A stretch of 64,000 nt of DNA from Opitutaceae bacterium (GTDB lineage: Bacteria > Verrucomicrobiota > Verrucomicrobiia > Opitutales > Opitutaceae), in NCBI GenBank assembly GCA_041395105.1, contig JAWLBB010000006.1:157294-221293 (forward strand). The letters are read 5' to 3'. Below the pieces are notes generated by a model. The model made no database searches. It had not been told where the DNA came from and saw nothing but the letters and a program-made list of their open reading frames with translations. The position numbers and the translations under genes are program-made. Numbering within the stretch: position 1 is the stretch's first letter; every line of letters begins with the position of its first letter. Shown piece by piece: positions 33,504 through 42,643 of the stretch.

Positions 33504-35047
33504 TCATCAAGCCGGGTGGGCGCACCGGCGGAGAAATGAAAATCGGAGAATAGGGCCTGGGTGTCGTTTTCGTCCTGAATGATGACCAGGCAGATGTCGT
33601 GACGCCCCCTGGCCGCCCTCAGGAACGTCTCCGCCAAGCCGTCGCTGGCCCGGCCGAACCGGACGGTTCCTGCGAGAGGGCCGCCGGGACCGCCGAGACG
33701 GACTTCGATGCGGGCCTTTGCGCCGGAGCCCGAACGGACGGCGCCAAAGAAATAGTAGCCACTTCCCAGATCCACGTCGGCGAACCGCACGACGGCCGGG
33801 TTGCCCGCCAGTCTGAGACCGCCTCCTTCTCTCCGGGCGTCGGTTACATCCGCTGCTTCCCCGATCGGAAGATCAATTCGGAAGGGTTGGTCGATTTCCA
33901 CCGGCTCGACGCCTTCGATCGTCTGCTGCACCGGGATGATCCGCCCGTCCGCTGTGTAATCAATCCGGTCGATGCAGACGGAGCGCTGGGTCCAGGTCCC
34001 CTCGGCCGCAAAGGCGTCCTGGCGCCAGGATGAAAGGGCCGAGGTATGGTAGAACAGGTATTCGCGCCCGTGGAATTCCACGATGCCACCGTGATTCGAC
34101 TGGGTCAGGCGCCAGGGAACGAAATCGCCGCCCGGGTGACGGGGGCCGTTCGCGACGTGTACGCCCAGCTCGTAGTTGAGAGTGCCTCCATAGGTAAAGG
34201 GGCCCATCGGACTGTCGCCGACCGACCAGGCGAGTTCCGATCTGGCCCGATTCGGATCGTCCGCGTTCTCCGCGGTGATTCTGACCTTCCAGTCGTATTT
34301 GGTATGGTAGGACAGGTAGTAGCGCCCGTCCCGTTTGTTCATCCAGACCGCCTCCATGAACCGGTCGGTGCCCACGTCGAGCTGCACCGGCTCGTCCGCC
34401 AGTTCGGTCATATTGTCGGCCAGTCTGGCCGCCATATGGCTGCCCCAGTAAAGGTAGGCCTCGCCATCGTCGTCAATGAAAACGGCGGGGTCGATTCCCC
34501 GTGTTCCTTCGATCCGCGGATTGACCACGGTGAATCGCCCTCCGGGATGGTCGGAGACCGCGACGCCGAGGTAGGCGGTGACGACCCGGCCGCCGTCCGG
34601 TTTCTGTTGATCGGAATGCAGGATCCGGACGGGGTAGTAGAGATAGTATTTCCCGTCGCGGTAAATCATGTCGGGGGCCCAGAGGGCATACTTGTCGGCC
34701 GGCGGGCTTCCCGGGACGCGGACATCGTCAATGTGGAGCACCCGGCCATGGTCGGTCCAGTCCACCATGTCAGCGGACGAGAACGCGTGGTACTCGTGCA
34801 TGGTTTCATAGCCCCCGCCATCTTCGCTGTCGACCGAGGTGACCATCCAGACCCGGCCGTCGGGCATGACATGCGGGGCGGCGTCCGCCGTATACATGTG
34901 CCGGATAACCGGGTTGCCGAGAGGATAGGGAGCCGTGTTCACCGTCTTCTTGTTGGATCCGACGGATTGGGCGGCGGCCGGCAGGACAACAGACACGGCA
35001 AGGATAGAGAGGAGGGTTGCCAGGCGGGCGGATCGGATTGCGAGCAT
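33500..35047 (-). CDS. Secreted GH43-type glycosidase with C-terminal carbohydrate-binding domain
   Basis: The 515-residue protein has a signal peptide (ATLLSILAVSVVLPAAAQS). A five-bladed GH43 propeller follows: RHMYTADAAPHVMPDGRVWM with the catalytic-base aspartate, YALWAPDMIYRDGKYYLYYP with the pKa-modulator aspartate, and FMEAVWMNKRDGRYYLSYH with the acid glutamate. About residues 385-510 look like a CBM6-type beta-sandwich (LRLAGNPAVVRFADVDLGSG). GH43 enzymes act on arabinans, xylans or galactans. It is the first gene of the operon, with a candidate promoter at 35127-35155. The ATG at 35047 is chosen because the signal peptide follows directly. Confidence 0.92.
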   Translation of the reverse strand: MLAIRSARLATLLSILAVSVVLPAAAQSVGSNKKTVNTAPYPLGNPVIRHMYTADAAPHVMPDGRVWMVTSVDSEDGGGYETMHEYHAFSSADMVDWTDHGRVLHIDDVRVPGSPPADKYALWAPDMIYRDGKYYLYYPVRILHSDQQKPDGGRVVTAYLGVAVSDHPGGRFTVVNPRIEGTRGIDPAVFIDDDGEAYLYWGSHMAARLADNMTELADEPVQLDVGTDRFMEAVWMNKRDGRYYLSYHTKYDWKVRITAENADDPNRARSELAWSVGDSPMGPFTYGGTLNYELGVHVANGPRHPGGDFVPWRLTQSNHGGIVEFHGREYLFYHTSALSSWRQDAFAAEGTWTQRSVCIDRIDYTADGRIIPVQQTIEGVEPVEIDQPFRIDLPIGEAADVTDARREGGGLRLAGNPAVVRFADVDLGSGYYFFGAVRSGSGAKARIEVRLGGPGGPLAGTVRFGRASDGLAETFLRAARGRHDICLVIIQDENDTQALFSDFHFSAGAPTRLDE

Positions 35048-35126
35048 GGAGATTTGGAGAACAGGTCGCGGGGGGCTCAGGTCGACCCGTCTGTCGGGCC
35101 GGCGGACGAGGACGTTTTGAGCCGTG

Positions 35127-35155
35127 ATCCTAGGCTGTCCCCGGACCGCGTCCAA
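35127..35155 (-). promoter_or_regulatory. Candidate promoter of the glycan-degradation operon
   Basis: On the minus strand TTGGAC (35150-35155) and TAGGAT (35127-35132) are spaced by exactly 17 bases, 80 bases upstream of the GH43 start. A small palindrome TTGACAGTCAA (35167-35177) lies just upstream of the -35 box and could be a regulator site. Confidence 0.4.
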
Positions 35156-35234
35156 GCAGGGCGTGATTGACAGTCAAGCCGTGGCACGGACAGTGCCGGC
35201 TCAACGTCCTTTCCGCGGTCAACCTGTGCGGTTC

Positions 35235-37799
35235 TCAGCGGTCCAGGTAGTAGACCTCGAGAAGGACCTCTCCACCCCCGCTTCCGTCAGCGGGCGTCAC
35301 ATGAACCGTGTAGTTGCCGGGAGCCGCCTGAAAGACGAGGGCGGCGTCGGCCGAGCCGGTCTCCAGTGCAAAGGCACCGGCTGAGACGGCGGCATCGGCG
35401 GCCAGAAGTGAATCGGCGGACTGGGTCCAGTCGTCGTTTGCTGCCACTATGCCGTCGGCGCTGTGGATGGTCAGGCGCGGATTTACGGCCGGATTGGCGA
35501 CACCGAACCGGGCCAGACCGGGACCCACGGCCCGAATCAGGACCATGCGATCCCGATCGCCGCGCACCACGAAACCTCCGACCATGGTTTCGCCAGGTGC
35601 AAGAATGCCCCGGTTGGAACTGTTGACGAGGGCGGATTGCACGGACCCGGAGCCCGAGGCGTCGTAGACTTCGACCAGGGGCTGACCGGATCCCGAATCG
35701 AGCCCGGTGGCGACCGCGGTATAACTCCCGGGCTCGAGGGTCAGAAGAAGGGCGGCATCATCCCGGTAACGATCGAGGGGAAAGGCGCCGACCCGTGCGG
35801 CTGTTTCCTCGATCGCGTCAGCGTTGGGCTGATCGGTCCAGGCGCCGCATTCCGCCACCAGTTTCTCACTGGAATAAACCTTCAGGTGCGGGAGTCCGGT
35901 CATACCCTGGACACCAAACGATTCGAGGCCGGGACCGACGGCCCGGATGAGTACTTCGCGCGGCCCGGTTCCTTCCACGACAAAGCCGGCGATGATCGGG
36001 GGTGCTTCCGCAGGCTGGGCGGAGCGAACCGACAGGTTGGCCAGCGGCGCGGAACGGTGGGCGTCCACTTCGATGATCGTGCCGTTGTCGCCCACGAACC
36101 AGAACGAATCACCCACTCGGGCTCCGCCGAGCAGCGGGGTCCGCGTGATGGGCAGACGTTCCCATTCGTAGCCGTTCTTCGAGGCGAAGATGCCGCCACC
36201 CGGACCGGTCGACGAGGCCAGGAAAAGTCCCTCCGCTCCCAGGATGGTGGTGATCGAGCCGCCTTGAGTGAGGGGAATCGCCGTCCAGGTGATCAGATCG
36301 GACGAGACATGGACGGTGCCGTAGGCGTCGCCCGCGAGGAAGACATCGTCGTCGCCCCCGATGCTCAGAATGAGCATGCCATTGACGAGAGAACGAACCC
36401 ACTCGTTGCCGTCCTCCGAAGTGAAGACGGCGCCTGAACCGGTCAGCCCCACGGTTGCCTGAACGAACCACCGCCCGCCAATCCGAATCGGGGGATTGGT
36501 GGCATGGAATGGTGCGGGGAGTTTCACCTGTTTGAGCGCGGACGGGATGAGATCCGTTTTTGTCCAGGTGATGCCATCGACAGTTTCGTAGAAGGCATCG
36601 GTGCAGAGACCGTCTGCGCAGTAGCCGGTTCCGAGAAGATAGACCCGATCGCCGATCGTATACGGCCGGAAATAGTCGCCGGGTACACCGACCGTTGTCG
36701 TAGACCAGCGGATACCATCATTTGAGGTCGTGATGGCGCCGTTTGAGCCGCCCGCGATCCAGCGGCCGTTGATCCGCGCCATGCCGTAGAGGCTGGGGCC
36801 GGCCCCGCTGTCCCGGCGGATCCATTCGACTCCGTCGGTCGAGGTGACGATCAATCCGGATGATCCGACCCCGACCCAGGTGCCCGACGGAGAAATATCG
36901 ACGTCAAAGCATCCGACCGGCCCGGTTCCAGTGTCGCGTTGAACCCAGTTGTGGCCGTCGCTGGAATGGGCGACGGGTCCTTCGGCATCGGGAATGAACC
37001 AACCGGCCGCCGTGTGGTCGAGATGGGTCAGCCATTGCCCGAGGACGAGCGGCTTCGCGGTCCAGTTGAGGCCGTCCGTTGAAGTGAGGATCCGACCATC
37101 GGTTCGGGCCTGGTAGAGGCCGTCACCGAAGGCGACGGAGACGCCGGACGCGCCGAAGGAAGTGAGTGGAACCTCAATCCAGGCGTCGTCGATACCCATG
37201 CGCCGCACGAGAACCATGCCTGTATTGAGTCCGACGACGAGACGATCCGGGCCGAGGGCGATTGTATTCAGGTTGTGCCAGGTCTCGAAGGAAAAGCGGG
37301 CCCAGCTGAGGCCATCGGCTGAGTACCAGGCTGCATTCGGGGTGAGTGCCGCCCAGCGATCACCGTCACGATCGAGATCGTAGATCAGGTCGGTTCCCAC
37401 TCCGAGGAAATCCGGGGTCACGTCCTTCCAGAACAGTCCGTCAGGAGAGGTCAGAATGGAGTAATGGCCGGCCACCGTGTATTCGTCGCCCGTGAAAAAA
37501 CTGCGCGAAAACGTGTCAAAGACCGGTGTTTCGACCGGCTCCCAGAAGGCCCCGTGTGCCGAACGGAGAATCAACCCGTTTTCACCGGCGGCCACGAAGG
37601 CCTCCGGTCCCGCCGTCACCGTCAAAAGATGCTGACCGGTCGGCAGCGGGTTGCGGTTCCACCAGCGGATTGAATCGAGGGAGTCATCGGCGCGCAGGTT
37701 GCCTCCATTCAGGAATAACCCGCAGAGGACACTCAGTTGAACACCCCGGGCGATCCGGTGCAGAGAGGTTGGCCGATCCGTGTTTTCCCTCGTTTCCAT
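35235..37799 (-). CDS. Large secreted propeller-like protein with twin C-terminal modules
   Basis: The 854-residue protein has a signal peptide (GVQLSVLCGLFLNGGNLRA). A long array of BNR/Ycf48-like propeller repeats occupies about residues 45-585, with the recurring pattern TSTDGVEWIRRDSGAG, TSNDGIRWSTTTVG, TSEDGNEWVRSL and SSDLITWTAIPL. Residues about 590-721 and 722-854 are two copies of the module also found at the ends of the 16638-18878 and 54786-60670 proteins (AGFVVEGTGPREVLIRAVGP, GGFVVRGDRDRMVLIRAVGP). It is probably a surface or released protein; no enzyme motif is visible. The 187 bases to the next gene carry that operon's promoter. Confidence 0.8.
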   Translation of the reverse strand: METRENTDRPTSLHRIARGVQLSVLCGLFLNGGNLRADDSLDSIRWWNRNPLPTGQHLLTVTAGPEAFVAAGENGLILRSAHGAFWEPVETPVFDTFSRSFFTGDEYTVAGHYSILTSPDGLFWKDVTPDFLGVGTDLIYDLDRDGDRWAALTPNAAWYSADGLSWARFSFETWHNLNTIALGPDRLVVGLNTGMVLVRRMGIDDAWIEVPLTSFGASGVSVAFGDGLYQARTDGRILTSTDGLNWTAKPLVLGQWLTHLDHTAAGWFIPDAEGPVAHSSDGHNWVQRDTGTGPVGCFDVDISPSGTWVGVGSSGLIVTSTDGVEWIRRDSGAGPSLYGMARINGRWIAGGSNGAITTSNDGIRWSTTTVGVPGDYFRPYTIGDRVYLLGTGYCADGLCTDAFYETVDGITWTKTDLIPSALKQVKLPAPFHATNPPIRIGGRWFVQATVGLTGSGAVFTSEDGNEWVRSLVNGMLILSIGGDDDVFLAGDAYGTVHVSSDLITWTAIPLTQGGSITTILGAEGLFLASSTGPGGGIFASKNGYEWERLPITRTPLLGGARVGDSFWFVGDNGTIIEVDAHRSAPLANLSVRSAQPAEAPPIIAGFVVEGTGPREVLIRAVGPGLESFGVQGMTGLPHLKVYSSEKLVAECGAWTDQPNADAIEETAARVGAFPLDRYRDDAALLLTLEPGSYTAVATGLDSGSGQPLVEVYDASGSGSVQSALVNSSNRGILAPGETMVGGFVVRGDRDRMVLIRAVGPGLARFGVANPAVNPRLTIHSADGIVAANDDWTQSADSLLAADAAVSAGAFALETGSADAALVFQAAPGNYTVHVTPADGSGGGEVLLEVYYLDR

Positions 37800-38186
37800 C
37801 CCTTTTTGATGGAACTCAAGAGTGCAATTCGCAACGGCAATCCGGTCGCAGACCCCACGTTCAGGGTTACCCTGATGCGGAGGGTTCCGAGGCCCACTAG
37901 AGCGGTGTCACCATGAACTCTGACCCGAATCGCAATGATAAGCAGATACTTTGGCTCAGAACGTGCCTTCCGTGTTCGTGCAATGGTCGGGTGCAGTCGC
38001 CCCGGTCTCCTGGGGCGTGTCAACGTGGATACGCGGCAAGAGACTGCCGCGGCTGGATCGCGTGATCCGTCCTGAATACCCTTGACTTGGGGCCATTCAA
38101 CTTTGGCCCGGGAGCCCGGGAATCAGGATTCGAAATGCAGCGGCCCGGCGCTTCGGGAGTGCTCCCACTGATCGCTCATCCCTGAA
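37800..38186. other. Intergenic region without a supportable gene
   Basis: About 387 bases between two minus-strand genes. Short open frames here have no ribosome site or known motif. The region must hold the promoter of the propeller protein, but I cannot point to clear boxes. Confidence 0.45.
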
Positions 38187-39188
38187 TCATCGATTCTGCG
38201 TTTCGGCAAATCCGTTCGGGTGCTGGCTGTGCCAGCGCCAGGCGGTCTCAACAATGGATTCGATCGTATCGAATTTCACTTTCCACCCCAATTCGGTCCT
38301 GGCCTTGGTCGAGTCGGCGTAGAGTGACGGGGGATCGCCCTCGCGGCGGGGACCCTCCTTGATCGGCACCCTGAGTCCACTGACCTTCTCGACGGCGTTG
38401 ATGATCTCACGCACTGAGTTCGGGCGGCCCGTCCCCAGATTGTAAAAGAGACCGGTCCCGGGCGTCTCAAGCCGGTCGAAGACGGCGATATGGGCCCGGC
38501 TGAGGTCATCCACATGCACGTAGTCGCGCAGGCAGGTGCCGTCCGGGGTGGGGTAATCCTGGCCGAAGATGGTCAGGTCGGGTCGTCGCCCGAGTGCGGC
38601 ATCGATGGCCAATGGGATGAGATGGGTCTCGGGATCGTGATCCTCGCCGATGGAACCGTCTTCGGCCGCACCGGCCGCATTGAAGTAGCGGAAGGCGGCG
38701 AAGCTCAGCCCCTCGGCCCGGGCGATGTTTTTCAGGGCGTTCTCGACGTCGAGCTTGGTCTGTCCGTAGGGGTTGATCGGGTGCTGGGGGAGGCCTTCGG
38801 TGATCGGAAGCGATTCCGGAATGCCGAAGGTGGCGCAGGTCGATGAGAAAACGAAACGCCTCACGTTGTTCGCGAGCATGGCCCGGAGCAGGTGGAGGGT
38901 GGCGACGGAATTGTTGAAATAGTACTTGAGGGGATCGGTCACGGACTCACCGACGTAGGCATAGGCGGCAAAATGCATGACAAGATCGATTTCCTCGGAC
39001 TGAAGAATTGCGCCGACCGCGCCCTCATCCCCGAGATCGCTCGGAAAAAGTGATACCTCCGGAGGCAGCGCGCCCCGATGCCCGAAAACAAGGTTGTCGA
39101 GCACCACCGGCCGGTGCCCGGCGGCAATGAGCTGGCGGACGCAATGGCTGCCGATGTATCCGGCCCCTCCAACGACAAGAACGTTCAT
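38187..39188 (-). CDS. galE: UDP-glucose 4-epimerase
   Basis: The 333-residue protein is a standard extended short-chain dehydrogenase. MNVLVVGGAGYIGSHCVRQL is the NAD-binding motif, FAAYAYVGESV follows, and the catalytic pair is YGQTK (Y-x3-K) with the serine/threonine in VFSSTCATFG. LRDYVHVDDLSRAHI and GTGRPNSVREI are GalE-typical. It interconverts UDP-glucose and UDP-galactose, for galactose use or for sugar precursors of surface glycans. It is divergent from the fatty-acid-synthase-like cluster with 183 bases between them. Confidence 0.93.
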   Translation of the reverse strand: MNVLVVGGAGYIGSHCVRQLIAAGHRPVVLDNLVFGHRGALPPEVSLFPSDLGDEGAVGAILQSEEIDLVMHFAAYAYVGESVTDPLKYYFNNSVATLHLLRAMLANNVRRFVFSSTCATFGIPESLPITEGLPQHPINPYGQTKLDVENALKNIARAEGLSFAAFRYFNAAGAAEDGSIGEDHDPETHLIPLAIDAALGRRPDLTIFGQDYPTPDGTCLRDYVHVDDLSRAHIAVFDRLETPGTGLFYNLGTGRPNSVREIINAVEKVSGLRVPIKEGPRREGDPPSLYADSTKARTELGWKVKFDTIESIVETAWRWHSQHPNGFAETQNR

Positions 39189-39371
39189 AACTGGATCATA
39201 GATCGCTGCTTCGGCGCTTGGCTAGCCCGAACTCGCTGCGAATCACCGGGCTGTCCGGGGCGCGGATCTGAGGGGAAACGGCGCTATTGAGTTGACCCGG
39301 GGGAAGGTCGGGCAAAAAGGTTGCGGCTTTGCATACCTGCTGTAGCTGGAATTGAGAATTCTCACCGAGTC

Positions 39372-40607
39372 ATGGAATTGAGCAGAATCGTTATCACTGG
39401 TCTGGGGCTGACCTCGCCCAATGGCGACACGCTGCCCGAATTCCGACGCAATCTGCTCACTGGAAAATCCGGGGTGGAGTGGATGGAGACCCGCCACATG
39501 GGTCGGGTTCCGGCCGGGGTCTGCCATTTTGATCCGCTGAAATACCAGAGGAAGAAGGAAGTCCGGGTCGGGACCAGGGCGGGCAGCATCGCGATTTATT
39601 GCGCCCGTGAGGCCATCGCGAGCAGCGGATTGGATGTGGATACCCTGGATCGGTCCCGGATCGGCATCTACGTCGGCACGACCGAGCACGGAAACGTCGA
39701 GACGGAAAACGAGATCCACAATATCTCCCAGTTTGATTATGATACCCGGTACTGGTCGCATCACCACAATCCCCGGACGGTGGCCAACAATCCGGCGGGC
39801 GAGATCTCCCTGAATTTCCAGATCACGGGCCCGGCCTACACGATCGGGGCGGCCTGCGCGGCGGGCAATTGCGGGATTGTCCAGGCGGCTCAGATGCTCC
39901 AATTGCACGAAGTCGACGTCGCTTTGGGCGGTGGGGTCTCCGAGAGCATTCATACTTTCGGGATTTTTGCCGGTTTCAAGAGCCAGGGAGCACTGGCCAT
40001 GGATGAGGATCCCACCCGGGCCAGCCGGCCATTCGACCTGAATCGCAACGGGATCGTGGTGAGCGAGGGCGGCTGCCTCTATGTCCTGGAACGATTGGAA
40101 GACGCGCGACGCCGGGGAGCGCCCATCATCGCGGAACTGGTCGGCTATCACGTGAATTCCGACGCCAGCGATTACGTCCTGCCCAACGCCGAGCGCCAGG
40201 CGCAGTGCATGCAGGCTGCCCTGAAGCGGAGTCGGATGGAACCGGGTGAAATCGGCATCATCAGCACCCACGCCACCGCGACTCCGCAGGGGGACATCCG
40301 CGAATGCGAGGCCATCCGGACTGTTTTCCAGGATTGCCCGGACACCTGGATCAACAATACGAAGAGTTTCATCGGACACACCATGGGCGCGGCCGGCGCC
40401 CTCGAACTGGCCGGTAACCTGGCGTCGTTTGCCGACGGCCTGGTGCACCCGACGATCAACCTTGAAAACCTCGATCCTGAATGTGCCCTGCCCAATCTGG
40501 TGGTGGGCGAACCCAAAGAGCCAAAACGGGTTGACGCTATTCTGAATAACTCCTTTGGTATGCTCGGAATAAACTCCGCTGTGATTGTCAGACGATTCAA
40601 CGACTAA
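39372..40607 (+). CDS. Beta-ketoacyl-ACP synthase II (FabF-like), first gene of a lipid cluster
   Basis: The 411-residue protein is a KAS II thiolase-fold enzyme. The nucleophile cysteine is in IGAACAAGNCGIV and the two catalytic histidines are in ISTHATATPQGD and KSFIGHTMGAAGA, so the Cys-His-His triad is complete and it is not a chain-length factor. NNSFGMLGINSAVIVR is the closing glycine-rich loop. It extends acyl chains on ACP. The ATG at 39372 is chosen from the family start MELSRIVITGLGLTSPNG. It is followed at 31 bases by an ACP gene. The sequence diverges from housekeeping FabF in the middle part (HHHNPRTVANNPAGEISLNF), which fits a specialised pathway. Confidence 0.9.
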   Translation: MELSRIVITGLGLTSPNGDTLPEFRRNLLTGKSGVEWMETRHMGRVPAGVCHFDPLKYQRKKEVRVGTRAGSIAIYCAREAIASSGLDVDTLDRSRIGIYVGTTEHGNVETENEIHNISQFDYDTRYWSHHHNPRTVANNPAGEISLNFQITGPAYTIGAACAAGNCGIVQAAQMLQLHEVDVALGGGVSESIHTFGIFAGFKSQGALAMDEDPTRASRPFDLNRNGIVVSEGGCLYVLERLEDARRRGAPIIAELVGYHVNSDASDYVLPNAERQAQCMQAALKRSRMEPGEIGIISTHATATPQGDIRECEAIRTVFQDCPDTWINNTKSFIGHTMGAAGALELAGNLASFADGLVHPTINLENLDPECALPNLVVGEPKEPKRVDAILNNSFGMLGINSAVIVRRFND

Positions 40608-40638
40608 GAGCTTCAAGCCAGACCAGACCGACGACTGT

Positions 40639-40893
40639 ATGACCAAAGACGAATGCAAAAAGATTGTTCTCGAGATCATCGCGGACATTGCTCCCGATGA
40701 GGAATTGAGCGACATCAAGCCTGATGTGCGTCTCCGGGACCAGCTTGAGCTCGATTCAATGGATTTCCTCGATATCGTGATGGAACTGCGGAAGCGCTAC
40801 CAGATTGAGGTGCCTGAAGCCGACTATATCCAATTGGCCTCCCTCGACAGCTGCGCCGAATACCTCACCCCAAAGTTCGACGCCCTGGTCTGA
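40639..40893 (+). CDS. Acyl carrier protein
   Basis: The 84-residue acidic protein has an ACP fold with the phosphopantetheine serine in LELDSMDFLDIVMELRKRY. Its helix I (KKIVLEIIADIAPDEEL) and the end ASLDSCAEYLTPKF match other carriers. DSM in place of the usual DSL is common in specialised ACPs. It is probably dedicated to this cluster rather than to bulk fatty-acid synthesis. A palindromic repeat follows at 40944-41025. Confidence 0.92.
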   Translation: MTKDECKKIVLEIIADIAPDEELSDIKPDVRLRDQLELDSMDFLDIVMELRKRYQIEVPEADYIQLASLDSCAEYLTPKFDALV

Positions 40894-40943
40894 GAGGCTC
40901 ATTCAGCGAACACCCGCCGCTGTGTCGGCAGCAACTCCATGGT

Positions 40944-41025
40944 CTGTAGGAGAGGCTTTATGCCTCGATTGGATCGCCGGGCCGGGAGTTGCGATTCAAA
41001 TCGAGGCATAAAGCCTCTCCTACAG
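40944..41025. repeat. Palindromic extragenic repeat, family A, copy 3
   Basis: Arms 40944-40970 and 40999-41025 are perfect 27-base inverted repeats with a 28-base loop. The core GGAGAGGCTTTATGCCTCGA matches the copies at 963-1020 and 20241-20298. It separates the ACP gene from the first FAD oxidoreductase gene and could end or protect the upstream transcript. Confidence 0.9.
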
Positions 41026-41120
41026 GTTGATGGCATGCCCCCCTGCAGGCGGGATCCGGGCCTGAATTCGGACTGATGTGCCTTGTGCTAACGGCTATCC
41101 CTTTCATCCTCACCTGACCG

Positions 41121-42539
41121 ATGGAGAAATATGACGTCGTAATCATCGGATGCGGGATGTCCGGACTGGCGGCGGGCATCCGTCTTGCCCATTTCGGGCG
41201 GAACGTGTGCATTTTCGAGCGCCATAATGCGCCAGGGGGACTGAACAGTTTCTACAGTATCGACGGGCGTCGCTTTGACGTCGGCCTCCATGCCATGACC
41301 AATTTCGTCCGGCCCGGGGTCAGGGGGACGGCTCTCGGCAAGCTGCTCCGACAGCTGCGGATCGGTCGTGAGGAACTGGATCTGGCCGAGCAGCGGCGGT
41401 CACGGGTTTCCTTCTCGGGCGTGGAGCTCTGCTTTGACAACGATCCTTCCCTTCTGGAATCGGAAGTGGCCGATCGATTTCCCGCGGAGATCGACGGCTA
41501 CCGACGCTTGGTCGAGGCTATCCGGTCTCATGACGACACCGATCTCGGAGCGAAGGAAGCGTCCGCGAGGGAGACCATCAGTGGCTTTCTGGGGGACCCA
41601 CTCCTGATCGATATGCTGCTCTGCCCGCTGATGTTCTACGGCAGTGCTTCGGAGCACGACATGGACTGGACCCAGTTTGTGACCATGGCCAAGTCAATCT
41701 ACCTGGAAGGATTCTGCCGGCCTTTTGAGGGGGTGCGCCTGGTGATTCGAATCCTCCTGGATCGCTATCGGCGGGCCGGCGGACATCGTCGCATGAAGTG
41801 CGGCGTGCGGCGGCTGGTGACCTCGGGGGGGCGGGTTCAGCGTCTCATTCTCGACAGCGGCGAAGAGATCGAGGCCAGACAGGTGATTTCATCGATCGGA
41901 TTGCCCGAGACGCGGGCCCTGCTTGGGGAAGCCCCGACCATGACGCTGAAAGGCGTTCCGGGTCGACTCAGTTTCGTCGAAACGATGAGCATTTACCGGG
42001 AACCGACGGAAAACCTCGGTTGGGGTGAGGACACGGTCGTGTTTTTCAATCAGGGCGAGCGCTTCCACTATGCCGCCCCGGAGGATCTGGTGGATCCGCG
42101 CAGCGGTGTCATCTGCTTCCCGAACAATTTCCGCTACGGCGATCGGGTTCCGGAGGAGGGGATCTTCCGGGTCACCTCGCTCGCCAATCCCCAGGGATGG
42201 ATGGCGCTTCCGGAAGACGCCTACCGGGCCGCCAAGACGGAGTGGTTTGACCGGGTCCAGCGCAGTGCGCGGGGCTTTCTGCTCGCCCCGGACCGGGATC
42301 TCTCCGGGGTGACCATCGCGACGGACATGTTCACACCGCGAACCATCCGCCGCTTCACCGGCCATATCAACGGCGCGGTCTACGGATCACCGGACAAGCT
42401 GCGGGACGGGCGCACCCCCTGGTCGAACCTCTTTCTTTGCGGAACCGATCAGGGATTCCTGGGCATCGTCGGCGCCCTGCTCAGCGGAATATCAATGGCC
42501 AACCTGCATGTGCTCAGTAGTGGAGCAGGTGCTGAGTGA
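41121..42539 (+). CDS. Phytoene-desaturase-like FAD oxidoreductase 1
   Basis: The 472-residue protein has an N-terminal dinucleotide fold (VVIIGCGMSGLAAGIRLAHF, then CIFERHNAPGG), the pattern of CrtI/CrtISO-type flavoproteins. It has a C-terminal FAD segment (NLFLCGTDQGFLGIVGALLSG). Enzymes of this superfamily desaturate, saturate or isomerise long isoprenoid or acyl chains. Placed among KAS, ACP and FabI genes, its substrate is more likely an acyl-ACP or lipid than a carotenoid; no phytoene synthase is present. It is convergent with the HtrA gene after 104 bases. Confidence 0.85.
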   Translation: MEKYDVVIIGCGMSGLAAGIRLAHFGRNVCIFERHNAPGGLNSFYSIDGRRFDVGLHAMTNFVRPGVRGTALGKLLRQLRIGREELDLAEQRRSRVSFSGVELCFDNDPSLLESEVADRFPAEIDGYRRLVEAIRSHDDTDLGAKEASARETISGFLGDPLLIDMLLCPLMFYGSASEHDMDWTQFVTMAKSIYLEGFCRPFEGVRLVIRILLDRYRRAGGHRRMKCGVRRLVTSGGRVQRLILDSGEEIEARQVISSIGLPETRALLGEAPTMTLKGVPGRLSFVETMSIYREPTENLGWGEDTVVFFNQGERFHYAAPEDLVDPRSGVICFPNNFRYGDRVPEEGIFRVTSLANPQGWMALPEDAYRAAKTEWFDRVQRSARGFLLAPDRDLSGVTIATDMFTPRTIRRFTGHINGAVYGSPDKLRDGRTPWSNLFLCGTDQGFLGIVGALLSGISMANLHVLSSGAGAE

Positions 42540-42552
42540 TGCGTTGGAAGTC

Positions 42553-42594
42553 CGCAGGCAAAAGCGACTCCCGGGAAACAGCCCTGCGTTTTTC
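42553..42594 (+). terminator. Possible terminator after FAD oxidoreductase 1
   Basis: CGCAGG at 42553-42558 can pair with CCTGCG at 42583-42588, which is followed by TTTTT. The stem is short and the loop is long, so the call is weak. It lies in the gap between two convergent genes. Confidence 0.3.
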
Positions 42595-42643
42595 TCAAAT
42601 GAAGCGAATTGCGTCCCGGGGTTCGGGCCTGCATGGGTCGGGC

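Noticed and set aside
39354..39363. GAGAATTCTC palindrome before the KAS II gene as an operator
   Set aside because: It is a short 10-base palindrome that can occur by chance, with no second copy nearby.
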